From Thermomicrobium sp. (GTDB taxonomy: Bacteria > Chloroflexota > Chloroflexia > Thermomicrobiales > Thermomicrobiaceae), in contig JANXBE010000001.1 of assembly GCA_025060175.1 (NCBI GenBank), forward strand, positions 62,001-126,000: a stretch of 64,000 nt of DNA, in the 5' to 3' direction. Positions 18,511 through 27,601 of this stretch are shown piece by piece. Both the position numbers and the translations under genes were made by a program. Position 1 is the stretch's first letter. Each line of letters opens with the position of its first letter. The notes under the pieces were generated by a model. That model did no database searches, was not told the origin of the DNA, and saw only the letters and a list, made by a program, of their open reading frames with translations.

Positions 18511-19365
18511 ATGCCTGCTGATGTAACGGGATTGTTGTTTTGGATCCTGCTGTTGTTTTCCGTGCTGTCTCCGGTCCTGCAGCGACGGCTGTTGGAGTCC
18601 AGTCGTCTGCGGTTGATCCATCAGCTGGAACAGCGTCGAGGGACACGCGTGATCACGCTCATTCATCGCCAAGAAGCCGTCTCGTTTCTGGGTATCCCGT
18701 TGGCTCGCTACATCGACATCGACGATGCGGAGGCCGTGTTACGTGCGATCCGCCTGACGCCGGACGAGATGCCGATCGATTTCATCGTCCATACACCTGG
18801 CGGGCTCGTTTTGGCGGCGGAACAGATCGCCTCAGCATTGGTTCGCCATCGCGGGAAGGTGACCGTTTTTGTTCCGCACTATGCGATGTCCGGGGGCACG
18901 TTGATCGCGTTGGCTGCGGACGAGATCGTCATGGACGAGAACGCGGTGCTCGGCCCGGTCGATCCGCAGATCGGTCAGTATCCAGCAGCGTCGGTCTTGC
19001 GGGTGGTGCGGGAGAAGCCGATCCAGGAGATCGACGATCAGACGCTGATCCTCGCTGATATGAGCGAGAAGGCGATGCGCCAGGTCACTACGACGGTCCG
19101 GAACATCCTCGTGGCGAACGGTCTCCCGGAGAGCGAGGCGCAACGGATCGCCGAGACACTGACGTGTGGTCAATGGACGCACGACTATCCGATCGACGCG
19201 GATGAAGCGCGCCAGCTCGGCCTACCCGTCACGGTCGGCGTACCAGAAGAGGTCTACCAACTGATGGAGCTGTATCCGCAAGCGATGCAACGACGTCCGT
19301 CCGTGCAGTACATTCCGGTTCCGTATGAGGCCCCACGACCGCGCGAGGGGCAACAACGGCGATGA
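18511..19365 (+). CDS. SDH-family Clp-fold serine protease, membrane-anchored
   Basis: 284-residue member of the serine dehydrogenase proteinase/SppA-like group with the ClpP-crotonase fold. ATG 18511 follows GGGGAGG. Residues 5-22 form one N-terminal transmembrane helix. The probable nucleophile Ser is in YAMSGGT, and HTPGGLV forms the oxyanion-side loop; ENAVLGPVDPQIGQ is typical of the family. It is divergent from pspA. Related membrane ClpP-class proteases cut membrane or membrane-associated substrates; the substrate here is unknown. Confidence 0.85.
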   Translation: MPADVTGLLFWILLLFSVLSPVLQRRLLESSRLRLIHQLEQRRGTRVITLIHRQEAVSFLGIPLARYIDIDDAEAVLRAIRLTPDEMPIDFIVHTPGGLVLAAEQIASALVRHRGKVTVFVPHYAMSGGTLIALAADEIVMDENAVLGPVDPQIGQYPAASVLRVVREKPIQEIDDQTLILADMSEKAMRQVTTTVRNILVANGLPESEAQRIAETLTCGQWTHDYPIDADEARQLGLPVTVGVPEEVYQLMELYPQAMQRRPSVQYIPVPYEAPRPREGQQRR

Positions 19366-19563
19366 GGTAGTGCCGCACGGCGACGGACCCTCGACGAGGT
19401 CGAACGGGCGCGTTCGGTGCGCCTCGACTGCCTGGAGGCCGTCGAGCGTCGGCATGCCTGCGCCCACCGAAGACCCACGGGATAGTGCGTGACGGAACGA
19501 CGAGTGGTGTTCGGTTGGACGGGCGACGAGCGCGTGCGCAACCGAGGCAGCGTTGAATCGTCC

Positions 19564-19594
19564 TGGACAGGCGTCCGATCAGTCGTGCTATACT
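19564..19594 (+). promoter_or_regulatory. Promoter for the tRNA-Pro/tRNA-Gly pair
   Basis: TGGACA (19564-19569) and TATACT (19589-19594) with a 19-bp spacer, 19 bases ahead of the tRNA-Pro 5' end. The spacer is longer than ideal. The 198 bases between the SDH protease gene and this promoter show no other feature. Confidence 0.5.
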
Positions 19595-19612
19595 ATGGTA
19601 CTGGAAGCAGAG

Positions 19613-19685
19613 CGGGGTGTGGCGCAGTTGGTAGCGCGCGGCGTTTGGGACGCTGAGGTCGGAGGTTCGAGTCCTCTCACCCCGA
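19613..19685 (+). tRNA. tRNA-Pro(TGG)
   Basis: Cloverleaf visible: acceptor CGGGGTG pairs with CACCCCG, the D-arm holds AGTTGGTAG, the anticodon loop TTTGGGA gives TGG, and the T-arm is GGTTCGAGTCC. 73 nt with discriminator A; CCA is not encoded. It is four bases from the following tRNA-Gly, so both are likely on one transcript. Confidence 0.93.
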
Positions 19686-19689
19686 CTCC

Positions 19690-19765
19690 GCGGGAGTAAC
19701 TCAGCTGGTAGAGTGCCGGCCTTCCAAGCCGGTTGTCGCGGGTTCGAATCCCGTCTCCCGCTCCA
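19690..19765 (+). tRNA. tRNA-Gly(TCC)
   Basis: Acceptor GCGGGAG pairs with CTCCCGC, the anticodon loop CTTCCAA gives TCC, and the T-arm is GGGTTCGAATCCC. The mature body ends at 19762 and CCA (19763-19765) is encoded, unlike the neighbouring tRNA-Pro. Confidence 0.95.
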
Positions 19766-19768
19766 TCG

Positions 19769-19800
19769 GATCCCCGAGGCAAAGGCTCGCCTCGGGGATC
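19769..19800 (+). terminator. Stem-loop after tRNA-Gly
   Basis: GATCCCCGAGGC (19769-19780) and GCCTCGGGGATC (19789-19800) form a perfect 12-bp stem with an eight-base loop, three bases after the CCA. No T-run follows, so it may act as a terminator or as a 3' processing barrier for the tRNA transcript. Confidence 0.6.
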
Positions 19801-19843
19801 GATCATTCCGCGTGAGCCTCATCGATCATTCCGCGAGAGCCTC
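19798..19843. repeat. Tandem 23-bp direct repeat next to tRNA-Gly
   Basis: Two head-to-tail copies, 19798-19820 and 19821-19843, differ at a single base (T or A in the GCGxGAGCC part). The first copy begins inside the last bases of the preceding stem-loop. No further copy was noticed in the window. Confidence 0.75.
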
Positions 19844-19994
19844 CCTGGATGCGATCGTGTCTCCCAGCCGGTGATGCAGCGCCATTCTGGGGTTCCCTGC
19901 TGGACGGTTGTGATGGTGCTCTTCCTGCGACACCGATGGCAAGCGGGGTGTGGGCACGCTGCGCCTCGGTGGACGCGGTTGGCCGTTCCCCACA

Positions 19995-20024
19995 TTGACC
20001 GAGTTGGGCACCGCGAGCGATACT
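19995..20024 (+). promoter_or_regulatory. Candidate promoter of alcohol dehydrogenase gene
   Basis: TTGACC (19995-20000) and GATACT (20019-20024), 18-bp spacer, about 30 bases before the GTG start of the dehydrogenase. The 150 bases between the tandem repeat and this promoter show nothing else. Confidence 0.5.
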
Positions 20025-20056
20025 CGTGCCGGTCGCGTAGCGGAAGGAGTACGGCT

Positions 20057-21175
20057 GTGCGGGCTCGGGCTGCGGTACTCACCGAGGTGCGGAAGCCGCT
20101 CGAGATCTGGGAGGTTGACGTTGATCCGCCGAAGCACGGTGAAGTGCTCGTGCGCGTCGTGGCTGCCGGGTTGTGCCATAGCGACCTGCACTACATGCAG
20201 GGGGACCTCGAGGCAGTGCTTCCGGCCGTGCCCGGTCACGAGGGGGCGGGGGTGGTCGAGGCGGTGGGGCCGGGCGTGACACGGTTTCAACCTGGGGACC
20301 CGGTTCTCTTCGTCTTTCGCGCCTTCTGTGGTCACTGCTTCTACTGTCTGGAGGGACGCCCCGCACTGTGCGATTTCAGCAACCCACTCCGTCGAACCGG
20401 GCGAATGTTCGATGGAACGACACGGTTTCACCGGGATGGCCAGGACGTCCATCACATTCTCGGTGTTTCGTGCTTTGCCGAGTATACGGTGGTACCCGAG
20501 CAGGGGCTCTTGAAGCTACCGAGTGACGTTCCGCTCGACCGCGCTGCGCTCGTTGGCTGTGGTGTCACGACCGGGGTCGGTGCAGCGTTGTTCGCTGCGG
20601 GCGTCGAAGTCGGCGACACGGTCCTCGTGATCGGCTGCGGCGGGGTCGGTCTCAATGTGATTCAGGGGGCGGCGCTCGCTGGAGCTCGCCTGATCATCGG
20701 GGCTGACGTCGTCGCGCAGAAGCTCGAGTGGGCGCGGCAATTCGGGGCGACGCATACCGTGAACCCGCGAGAGCAGGATCTCCTGGAGGTCGTTCGTTCC
20801 CTCACGCAGGGTCGAGGGGTGGATCACGCGTTCGAAGTCATCGGGAGGGCGGACACGATCCAGCAGGCGTATGCGGCTACACGGAAAGGGGGGACGACGG
20901 TCGTCGTTGGATTGGCACCGATGGGCACGACGATTCCGCTCGATCCTCTCGATCTTCTCCGGAGCGAAAAGACGATCAAAGGAACCGTCTATGGGACAGC
21001 GAACCTCCCGCGTGACATTCCCCGCCTGCTGGACCTCTATCGGGCCGGTCGTCTGAAGCTGGACGAACTGATCTCGCGGCGTCTCCGGCTCGAGGAGATC
21101 AACGAGGGGTTCGAGGCGATGCTGGCCGGAAGCGTCGCGCGGAGCGTGGTCGTCTTCGATGCGTCGTCCGACTAA
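20057..21175 (+). CDS. Zinc-dependent alcohol dehydrogenase (NAD-type MDR family)
   Basis: Medium-chain dehydrogenase/reductase of 372 residues. GTG 20057 has AAGGAG seven bases upstream. Catalytic zinc ligands are Cys40 (GLCHSDLH) and the His61-Glu62 pair (GHEGAG). Structural zinc ligands are Cys91, Cys94, Cys97 and Cys105. The Rossmann motif is GCGGVGLNV, and the Asp after strand two (IGADV) suggests NAD over NADP. Sequence style is near the class III-like enzymes acting on alcohols or formaldehyde adducts; substrate unknown. The TAA overlaps the tyrS stop (CTAA). Confidence 0.88.
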   Translation: MRARAAVLTEVRKPLEIWEVDVDPPKHGEVLVRVVAAGLCHSDLHYMQGDLEAVLPAVPGHEGAGVVEAVGPGVTRFQPGDPVLFVFRAFCGHCFYCLEGRPALCDFSNPLRRTGRMFDGTTRFHRDGQDVHHILGVSCFAEYTVVPEQGLLKLPSDVPLDRAALVGCGVTTGVGAALFAAGVEVGDTVLVIGCGGVGLNVIQGAALAGARLIIGADVVAQKLEWARQFGATHTVNPREQDLLEVVRSLTQGRGVDHAFEVIGRADTIQQAYAATRKGGTTVVVGLAPMGTTIPLDPLDLLRSEKTIKGTVYGTANLPRDIPRLLDLYRAGRLKLDELISRRLRLEEINEGFEAMLAGSVARSVVVFDASSD

Positions 21176-22389
21176 CTGTCCTGCGCCGAGGGGAGGAGCC
21201 GGGCGAACCGTCGCTTACCGACTTGGAGGATCGCCGGTCCGAACAGCTCCATCACCGCCTCGGGATCGTCGAGACGCTCTCCGTCCAAGCGCACGCCGCC
21301 TTGCATGATGAGGCGGCGTGCTTCGTTGTTGGAGCGGGCAAAGCCAGCGCGGACGATGAAGTCGATGACCCGAGCGCGCGGTGGTACCGGAACCTCCGGG
21401 AGTTCCTCGGGCACCTCCCGCAGGCGATGGACTCGATGAAAGTACTCCCGAGCGCGCTCCGCGGCTTGCGGCGAGTGCAGGTCGCTCACGATGATGAGGG
21501 CGAGCCGTTCTTTGACGTCGCGGGGATTGAGCGTCCCTGCGGCCATCTCGTCGAGCCACTGCGCGATCTGCTCGTCAGGGAGGTCGGTGAGTAGCCGGAG
21601 ATAGTCGCCGAGGACGTGATCAGGCACGGACATGATTTTGCCGAACATTTCCTCCGGGGGCTCGCTGACCCCGATGTAGTTTCCGTAGCTCTTGCTCATC
21701 TTGAGGTAGCCATCGGTTCCGACGAGGAGCGGTACCGTCAAGACGTCTTGCGGCTCGAGGCCGTATTCGCGCATGATATCGCGCCCGACGAGTAAGTTGA
21801 ACAACTGGTCGGTGCCCCCGATCTCGACATCGGCCTGAATCGCGACTGAGTCATATGCTTGCAGGAGCGGATAGAGAAGTTCAGTGATGCTGATAGGAGA
21901 TCCTTCTTCATAGCGCTTGGCAAAATCTTCTCTGGTGAGGAGTTTGGCCACCGTATACTTGCTCGTCAGGCGAATGACGTCCTCGAGATTGAATTTCCCG
22001 AACCAAGTACTTTGCCAGACGATTTCGGCTCGGTTGACATCGACGACTTTGAAAAACTGGTCGAGATAGGTCTGTGCATTGGCAGCGACCTCTTGGGCCG
22101 TCAACATCGGACGCTGCGTCGAGCGACCGGACGGATCGCCGATACGGGCCGTCCAGTCGCCAATGATGACGACAACGTGGTGCCCGAGCGCCTGAAATTC
22201 GCGCAGCTTGCGGAAGCAGACGTAATGGCCGAGATGGATATCTGGACGCGTCGGATCGACTCCGAGCTTGACGCGCAGCGGACGGTCACCCAACAGCCGT
22301 GCACGGAGTCGCTCGCGGACGACGACATCGACGGTGCCGCGGGTCAGCAGACGGTCGACGAGTACTTCACGCTCGCTCTGGTGTTCCAT
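21172..22389 (-). CDS. tyrS: Tyrosyl-tRNA synthetase
   Basis: Class I synthetase of 405 residues charging tRNA-Tyr. The HIGH-type motif is HLGH (52-55), KMSKS is present, and the last 60 residues form an S4 RNA-binding domain (FARSNNEARRLIMQGGVRLDGE). ATG 22389 lies inside the 3' end of ribF (23-base overlap), so it is the distal gene of the nusA operon. It ends head-to-head with the alcohol dehydrogenase stop. Confidence 0.95.
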   Translation of the reverse strand: MEHQSEREVLVDRLLTRGTVDVVVRERLRARLLGDRPLRVKLGVDPTRPDIHLGHYVCFRKLREFQALGHHVVVIIGDWTARIGDPSGRSTQRPMLTAQEVAANAQTYLDQFFKVVDVNRAEIVWQSTWFGKFNLEDVIRLTSKYTVAKLLTREDFAKRYEEGSPISITELLYPLLQAYDSVAIQADVEIGGTDQLFNLLVGRDIMREYGLEPQDVLTVPLLVGTDGYLKMSKSYGNYIGVSEPPEEMFGKIMSVPDHVLGDYLRLLTDLPDEQIAQWLDEMAAGTLNPRDVKERLALIIVSDLHSPQAAERAREYFHRVHRLREVPEELPEVPVPPRARVIDFIVRAGFARSNNEARRLIMQGGVRLDGERLDDPEAVMELFGPAILQVGKRRFARLLPSAQDS

Positions 22390-23380
22390 CGATCGGCAAC
22401 TCCTCGTCCGAGGGCTCATGCAAGGCCGAGACTGCGGGTGGTGGCCAGACTGCCATGATGGACGCGAGTCGCTGGCGGGCTCGGCGCTCATCCTCCTGCA
22501 TCTGCTCGATGAGGTCGTGGACGGACGAGAACGCCTGATCCGGACGCAAGCGGTCGACGAGGTAAACCGTGAGTGTCTCGTCCCGCAGGGGCGGGACGGC
22601 ATCGGCCAGCAGATACACCTCGGTCGCGTGGCCAGCTCCGGGAAAAGTGGGTCGACTCCCCACGTACGTGATCGCGGGATACCAGGTCGAACGGACTCGC
22701 GCGACGGTGGCATAGATTCCGTCAGCGGGGAGAATGAGGCGATCGAACACCGCGAGATTCGCGGTCGGGAAGCCGAGTTGAGACCCGCGACCTGCACCCG
22801 GGATGACGCTCCCGATCAAGGCATGGGGCCGTCCGAGGAGTTCCCAGGCCGTGCGGACGTCGCCCGCCGCGATGGCGCGGCGGATGGCGGTGGAGGAGAT
22901 CGTCGTCGACTCCTGGCCCACCCGACTGACGACTGACACCTGAAATCCGTAGCGTGGGGCTTGGTGACGCAGAAGGGTCGGATTGCCCGAACGGTTACGA
23001 CCGAAGTGGAAATCGTCACCGACGACGATCTCGACCGGATGGGTGGCAGTCGCCAATCGTTCGATGAAGTCCTCTGCACTGAGCGAGGCGAAGGCGAGAT
23101 CGAAACGGACCAGGAGCACGCGCTCGATACCGCACTGCCTGATCAACCGTACACGGTGCTCGGTGAGCGTCAACCGTCGTGGCGCCCGATCCGGTGCGAG
23201 AACTTCTGGCGGCAGCGGGTCGAAGGTGATCACCAGGCTGTGCGCGTGCAGGTCACGAGCGCGAGCCTTGACCGCTTCGAGGAGATACTGGTGTCCACGG
23301 TGTACCCCATCGAAGTTCCCGATGGTCACGACATGGGGCTGCGGCGGTACCTGAGACCACTCGGTGAGGATCCAATGCAT
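22367..23380 (-). CDS. ribF: Bifunctional riboflavin kinase/FAD synthetase
   Basis: Makes FMN and then FAD. 337 residues from ATG 23380. The N-terminal nucleotidyltransferase domain has GNFDGVHRGHQ and GDDFHFGRNRSG. The C-terminal flavokinase domain has GRGSQLGFPTANL and the DGIYA/EVYLL barrel segments. The SSTAIRRAIAAGD link is typical. The final ~25 residues (PPPAVSALHEPSDEE) are an extra tail. It follows truB by 20 bases, the common truB-ribF pairing. Confidence 0.95.
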   Translation of the reverse strand: MHWILTEWSQVPPQPHVVTIGNFDGVHRGHQYLLEAVKARARDLHAHSLVITFDPLPPEVLAPDRAPRRLTLTEHRVRLIRQCGIERVLLVRFDLAFASLSAEDFIERLATATHPVEIVVGDDFHFGRNRSGNPTLLRHQAPRYGFQVSVVSRVGQESTTISSTAIRRAIAAGDVRTAWELLGRPHALIGSVIPGAGRGSQLGFPTANLAVFDRLILPADGIYATVARVRSTWYPAITYVGSRPTFPGAGHATEVYLLADAVPPLRDETLTVYLVDRLRPDQAFSSVHDLIEQMQEDERRARQRLASIMAVWPPPAVSALHEPSDEELPIDGTPERA

Positions 23381-23400
23381 GGAGCGGCACGTCTCCTCGA

Positions 23401-24291
23401 TCAAGCTCGGTGAACGAGAACGGGACGCCATTGAGCCAGCTCGACATCGTAGCGTGCGAGCCCGATCCAGAGACCATCGGGCGCATAAGCACGGGCGATC
23501 ACCTCTGCATCGGTCGGTGCAGCTGACCGCACCGGAGCGCCATGATACCATGCCGGAAGTTGAGACTCGGGGACGACGATGAGCGGCAAATGTCCGACCA
23601 ACGTGTCGGGATGGAGTGCGACGAGCGACCACGTTTCCGGATACAGCCATTCTTCGAGATCTCGGATGGTCCAGGCCTGGTCGAGTCCGAAGGCTCCGAT
23701 GCGGGTGCGAACGAGTCCGTGCACATATCCCTGTGTCCCGAGGCGTTGACCGAGATCGCGCGCGAACGATCGAACGTAGAAGCCCTTGCGACAGTCGATC
23801 GCCACGACGAGATCCGGATAGGTGTAGCGAAGCAGCTCGATCCGCTGTACCTCGACGGTTCTCGGTGGCAACTCTGGCTGCTGACCTGCTCGAGTCTTGC
23901 GGTGGGCCGGTGTGCCACGGACTTTGATGGACGAGTACAGCGGGGGACGTTGCGCTACGACACCGTGAAACTCGGCGAGCGCCAGGCGGATCGCCTCGAC
24001 GCTCGGCGGCGACGTCTCGGGCACGTCACCCAACAGTTCCCCTTCCAGGTCGTCGGTCGTGGTCGCGGCGCCGAGGACGATGTGGGCGACGTATGACTTG
24101 TCGGCCTCGAGCGCATATTGTAGCAGTCGCGTCGCCACGCCGACCGCCAGGAGGAGCACGCCTTCGGCAGCAGGGTCGAGTGTTCCGCCGTGTCCGACTG
24201 CACGTGTGTGCAGCCGGCGTCGCACCCACGCGACGGCGTCATGCGATGTCCAACCGCGGGGCTTGTCGAGCAATAGGACGCCGTGCACCAT
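23401..24291 (-). CDS. truB: tRNA pseudouridine-55 synthase
   Basis: Isomerises U55 in the T-arm of tRNAs. 296 residues. GVLLLDKPRGWTSHDAV opens the catalytic domain, and GHGGTLDPAAEGVL carries the catalytic Asp. The C-terminal part contains a PUA-like region. The ATG directly abuts the nrnA stop (TGAATG), implying reinitiation. Confidence 0.95.
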   Translation of the reverse strand: MVHGVLLLDKPRGWTSHDAVAWVRRRLHTRAVGHGGTLDPAAEGVLLLAVGVATRLLQYALEADKSYVAHIVLGAATTTDDLEGELLGDVPETSPPSVEAIRLALAEFHGVVAQRPPLYSSIKVRGTPAHRKTRAGQQPELPPRTVEVQRIELLRYTYPDLVVAIDCRKGFYVRSFARDLGQRLGTQGYVHGLVRTRIGAFGLDQAWTIRDLEEWLYPETWSLVALHPDTLVGHLPLIVVPESQLPAWYHGAPVRSAAPTDAEVIARAYAPDGLWIGLARYDVELAQWRPVLVHRA

Positions 24292-25323
24292 TCAACGACC
24301 TGCCGGGGAACCTTCGGCGAGGAGTTCAGCCACGCGGTGACGGAGTTCATCGAGGAACAAGCGTCGGGCAGACGCTCCCGGTGGTAACCGGCAGCCAGCC
24401 GCCCGTGGATGTCCTCCGCCGCCGTACCGTTGACACAGTCGCGCCACATCGACGGCCGCGTCAGCGGAGCGCAGACTGACTCGCCATCCATCCAGTTGCT
24501 CGTAGAAGAGCAGGGCGACTACCGTGCCTTCTGCTCCGGTCAAGAAATTGACGATCCCCTCTCCCTCGTGAGGACTCGCACCGGTCTGGCGGAGCATTTC
24601 CTGGGTGACTTCCGTCCAAACCAACGGCGGCTCGATGCGGACGCGACTCAATGCAGCGCCCCACAGGCGAATGGTCGAGGATGGCTTCCGGCGGAACAGG
24701 TGGTCGACGATCCGTTCGTGCTCCGCTCCGAGCCCTAAGAGGAGCGCGGCGAGTTCCAAGGTCCGCGGGGTGGTACTGGTCGTCTGAAAACTGAGCGTGT
24801 CACCGTAGATGCCGGTCAACAAACAGGTGGCCATGGCAGGGGTCACGCGAATTCCGAGCGTCACAAACCAGCGTGTGAGAATCTCGGTCGTCGACGCTGC
24901 AGTGCTATCGATCACGTCGACGTGTCCAAATCGGCTGTTCGTGACGTGATGATCGACATTGACCAGAGGAATCCGCCCGTCGAACCAATCGCAGCGCAGG
25001 CGATAGAAAGGACCGAGACGGCTGGGATCGGCGCAATCGACGAGCACAATGCAATCCGGTCGCTCCGCGACCGTGCTCAGGTCGCGGAGCAGCGTCTCTG
25101 CGTCGGGCAGGAAGAGAAGGTTGCCCGGGACCGACCCGTCGCCAGTCAGGCACAGGCGTTGCGGCGTCGTGTCCGCGAGTGCCAAGCGGAGCGCCAACAC
25201 CGAAGCGACGGCATCGGCGTCCGGGTTCGCGTGGGTCGCGATCAGGAGAGTCCGTGCGTTCGTGAGTAGCTCCCAGGCGTCGTGAAAGCAGACGGGATGG
25301 ACATCAACCGCGTTCGTCGTCAT
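24292..25323 (-). CDS. nrnA: DHH-family phosphoesterase (NrnA-type nanoRNase/pAp phosphatase)
   Basis: 343-residue DHH/DHHA1 protein that degrades short oligoribonucleotides and 3'-phosphoadenosine-5'-phosphate. Motifs: THANPDADAVAS (metal site), LVDCADPSRLG, the DHH triad in NVDHHVTNSRFG, and the DHHA1 glycine motif YGGGGHPRAAGC. ATG 25323 overlaps rbfA by about 20 bases. NrnA commonly lies between rbfA and truB, as here. Confidence 0.92.
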   Translation of the reverse strand: MTTNAVDVHPVCFHDAWELLTNARTLLIATHANPDADAVASVLALRLALADTTPQRLCLTGDGSVPGNLLFLPDAETLLRDLSTVAERPDCIVLVDCADPSRLGPFYRLRCDWFDGRIPLVNVDHHVTNSRFGHVDVIDSTAASTTEILTRWFVTLGIRVTPAMATCLLTGIYGDTLSFQTTSTTPRTLELAALLLGLGAEHERIVDHLFRRKPSSTIRLWGAALSRVRIEPPLVWTEVTQEMLRQTGASPHEGEGIVNFLTGAEGTVVALLFYEQLDGWRVSLRSADAAVDVARLCQRYGGGGHPRAAGCRLPPGASARRLFLDELRHRVAELLAEGSPAGR

Positions 25324-25693
25324 GACTCGTTCCTGTCGCCTCCGCTTGGCGTTCGCGTTCGATCTGATACAGCAGACGTGCCACTCGCTCGGCATGCTCA
25401 AGCGACCGGTCCAGTTTGAAGTGCAGTTCGGGAATGTGTCGGGTGTGTAGGTGCGGCGCGAGGAGGCGTTTGATGAAGCCAGCTGCGCCTTGCAGTGCCC
25501 GCACCGCCGTCTCTTGCTCCTCGGCACTACCGAGAACCGAGACGAACACCCGCGCATGACGTAGGTCTGGACTCATCTCGACGCGCGTGACGCTGACGAA
25601 CCCGAGTCGCGGATCCCGGAGTTCGCGCTGAATGATGGAGCTGATCTCGTCCCGCAAGAATTCAGCGAGTCGTTCTTGCCGGTAACTGGGCAT
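25304..25693 (-). CDS. rbfA: Ribosome-binding factor A
   Basis: KH-fold protein required for late 16S rRNA processing and 30S maturation. 129 residues. Typical features are ERLAEFLRDEISSIIQRELRDPRLGFVSVTRVEMSPDLRHARVFVS split over the first half and the PELHFKLDRSLEHA segment. GGAAGGAGGT precedes it in the 45-base gap after infB. The last 15 residues are polar and unstructured. Confidence 0.95.
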   Translation of the reverse strand: MPSYRQERLAEFLRDEISSIIQRELRDPRLGFVSVTRVEMSPDLRHARVFVSVLGSAEEQETAVRALQGAAGFIKRLLAPHLHTRHIPELHFKLDRSLEHAERVARLLYQIERERQAEATGTSHDDERG

Positions 25694-25738
25694 CCGGGAC
25701 GACCTCCTTCCCGCGGCGCCGCCGGTGCGGAGGGGACC

Positions 25739-27601
25739 TCAGCGCCCGCGCGGTACGTGCTCGAGGTGATAGAACTCGATCTGATCACCGACCCGGATGT
25801 CGTTGAAGTTCTCGATGGTCAAACCGCATTCGTAGCCGGCAGCGACTTCCCGGACGTCTTCCTTGAACCGGCGCAACGAGGCGACGGTACCCTCGTGAAT
25901 GACCTTCCCGTCGCGGATGACGCGCAATCGGGCATTGCGCGCCGCCTTTCCGGTCAGGACGTACAGCCCTGCAGCGACCGTGCGGTTGGGAAGCCGGAAG
26001 ACGTCACGGACCTCGGCGACACCGTCGACGACCTCCCGCGTCTCCGGTGCCAGCAAACCGGCTACTGCTGCTCGGACGTCCTCCAGCAGCTGATAAATGA
26101 TATTGTAATACCGAATTTCGACGCCGGTCGCCTCTGCCGCTCGTCGTGCGGCGACATCCGGGCGAACGTTGAAGCCGATGACGATCGCTCCGGTCGTGGC
26201 TGCGAGCATCACATCGGACTCCGAGATCGCGCCCGTCGCGGCGTGGACGACGTGGATACCCACGTCCTGGAGTTCCTCGTTCACCTTCGCCAACGCGTTC
26301 TGGATCGCCTCCAAGCTGCCCTGTACGTCGGTCTTGAGGATGAGTCGCAGTTCTCGCGTTTCTCCAGCCTGCAGCCCGCGCTGAAGCTCGTCCAGCTTCA
26401 CGACTCGGGCTTCGGTCAACGCCTCAGCGCGGCGCTTCAGCGCCCGCTGGCTGGCGATTTCTTTGGCGGTTCGTTCGTCTTCGACGACCTGAAGGTAGTC
26501 TCCCGCCTCCGGGACTTCCTCCAACCCGAGAATCTCGACCGGCATCGATGGTTCGGCGCGCCGGACCTTGCGGCCGCGATCGTCGAACATCGCGCGAATG
26601 CGGCCCCAGGTTGCCCCCGTGACCACGACGTCGTTGAGCTTCAACGTTCCTGTCTGGACCAGTACGGTGGCGACCGGGCCCCGCTTCTGATCGATTTTCG
26701 CCTCGATGATGACACCGATAGCTGGGCGGTGGGGGTTCGCCTTCAGTTCGTGCAGATCGGCGACCAAGAGGATCATTTCGAGGAGATCCTCGATGCCGAG
26801 CCGCTGCTTCGCCGACACTTCGACGACAGGAACGTCGCCGCCGTACTCTTCTGGGATGACTCCGATCTCGGCCAACTGCTGCTTGACGCGCGCAGGATTG
26901 GCAGTCGGGAGATCGATCTTGTTGATGGCGACGATGATCGGGACGTTCGCGGCGCGGGCATGGGCGACAGCCTCGCGTGTCTGTGGCATCACCCCGTCGT
27001 CCGCAGCCACGACGAGCACAGCGATGTCGGTGACCTGGGCGCCCCGGGCACGCATCGCCGTGAAGGCTTCGTGCCCGGGCGTATCGAGGAAAGTGATCTT
27101 CCTCCCCTGGACCTCGACCTGGTAGGCACCGATGTGCTGTGTGATGCCGCCCGCTTCGCCTTCAGCGACGTTCGTGTGGCGAATCGCGTCCAAGAGCTTC
27201 GTCTTTCCGTGGTCTACATGTCCCATGATCGTGACCACCGGCGGTCGTGGGACGGCGTTCGGATCGCGCGCACTCAGCTGGACGATTTCGGCAAGCGACT
27301 TCTCCTGCTGCACGGCCTCTGGAGTGCGCTCGACGAGTTCGACGCCGAACTGGGCGGCGACCGCTGCCGCTGTCTCGAAGTCGATCTGCTGATTGATGTT
27401 CGCCATCACGCCGCGCTGGATGAGCGCTTTGATGAGTTCGATTGGGCTGACCCCGAGGGCTTCGGCAAGTTCACCGACAGTGACGACACTGCCGATCTCG
27501 ACCGAACCGCGGATGGAGGTCGCAGCTCCAGCGGTGCGGCTAACCGGCGATGGGCGGCGGTCGCTTCTCGGGGTAGGATGCTTCTTTGCCTTCGTGCTCA
27601 T
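25739..27601 (-). CDS. infB: Translation initiation factor IF-2 (short form)
   Basis: GTPase delivering initiator fMet-tRNA. 620 residues from ATG 27601; the long variable N-terminal extension of many IF-2s is reduced to about 30 residues. An IF2N-like domain is at 35-85. The G domain has GHVDHGKT from about 127, DTPGHE and NKID, followed by domains II-IV with the C-terminal [16 protein letters not shown]. It overlaps rnpM by four bases. Confidence 0.96.
   Translation of the reverse strand: MSTKAKKHPTPRSDRRPSPVSRTAGAATSIRGSVEIGSVVTVGELAEALGVSPIELIKALIQRGVMANINQQIDFETAAAVAAQFGVELVERTPEAVQQEKSLAEIVQLSARDPNAVPRPPVVTIMGHVDHGKTKLLDAIRHTNVAEGEAGGITQHIGAYQVEVQGRKITFLDTPGHEAFTAMRARGAQVTDIAVLVVAADDGVMPQTREAVAHARAANVPIIVAINKIDLPTANPARVKQQLAEIGVIPEEYGGDVPVVEVSAKQRLGIEDLLEMILLVADLHELKANPHRPAIGVIIEAKIDQKRGPVATVLVQTGTLKLNDVVVTGATWGRIRAMFDDRGRKVRRAEPSMPVEILGLEEVPEAGDYLQVVEDERTAKEIASQRALKRRAEALTEARVVKLDELQRGLQAGETRELRLILKTDVQGSLEAIQNALAKVNEELQDVGIHVVHAATGAISESDVMLAATTGAIVIGFNVRPDVAARRAAEATGVEIRYYNIIYQLLEDVRAAVAGLLAPETREVVDGVAEVRDVFRLPNRTVAAGLYVLTGKAARNARLRVIRDGKVIHEGTVASLRRFKEDVREVAAGYECGLTIENFNDIRVGDQIEFYHLEHVPRGR

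Noticed and set aside
19798-19843. CRISPR or integrase attachment array
   Set aside because: Only two abutting copies without spacers, and no cas gene or integrase nearby.
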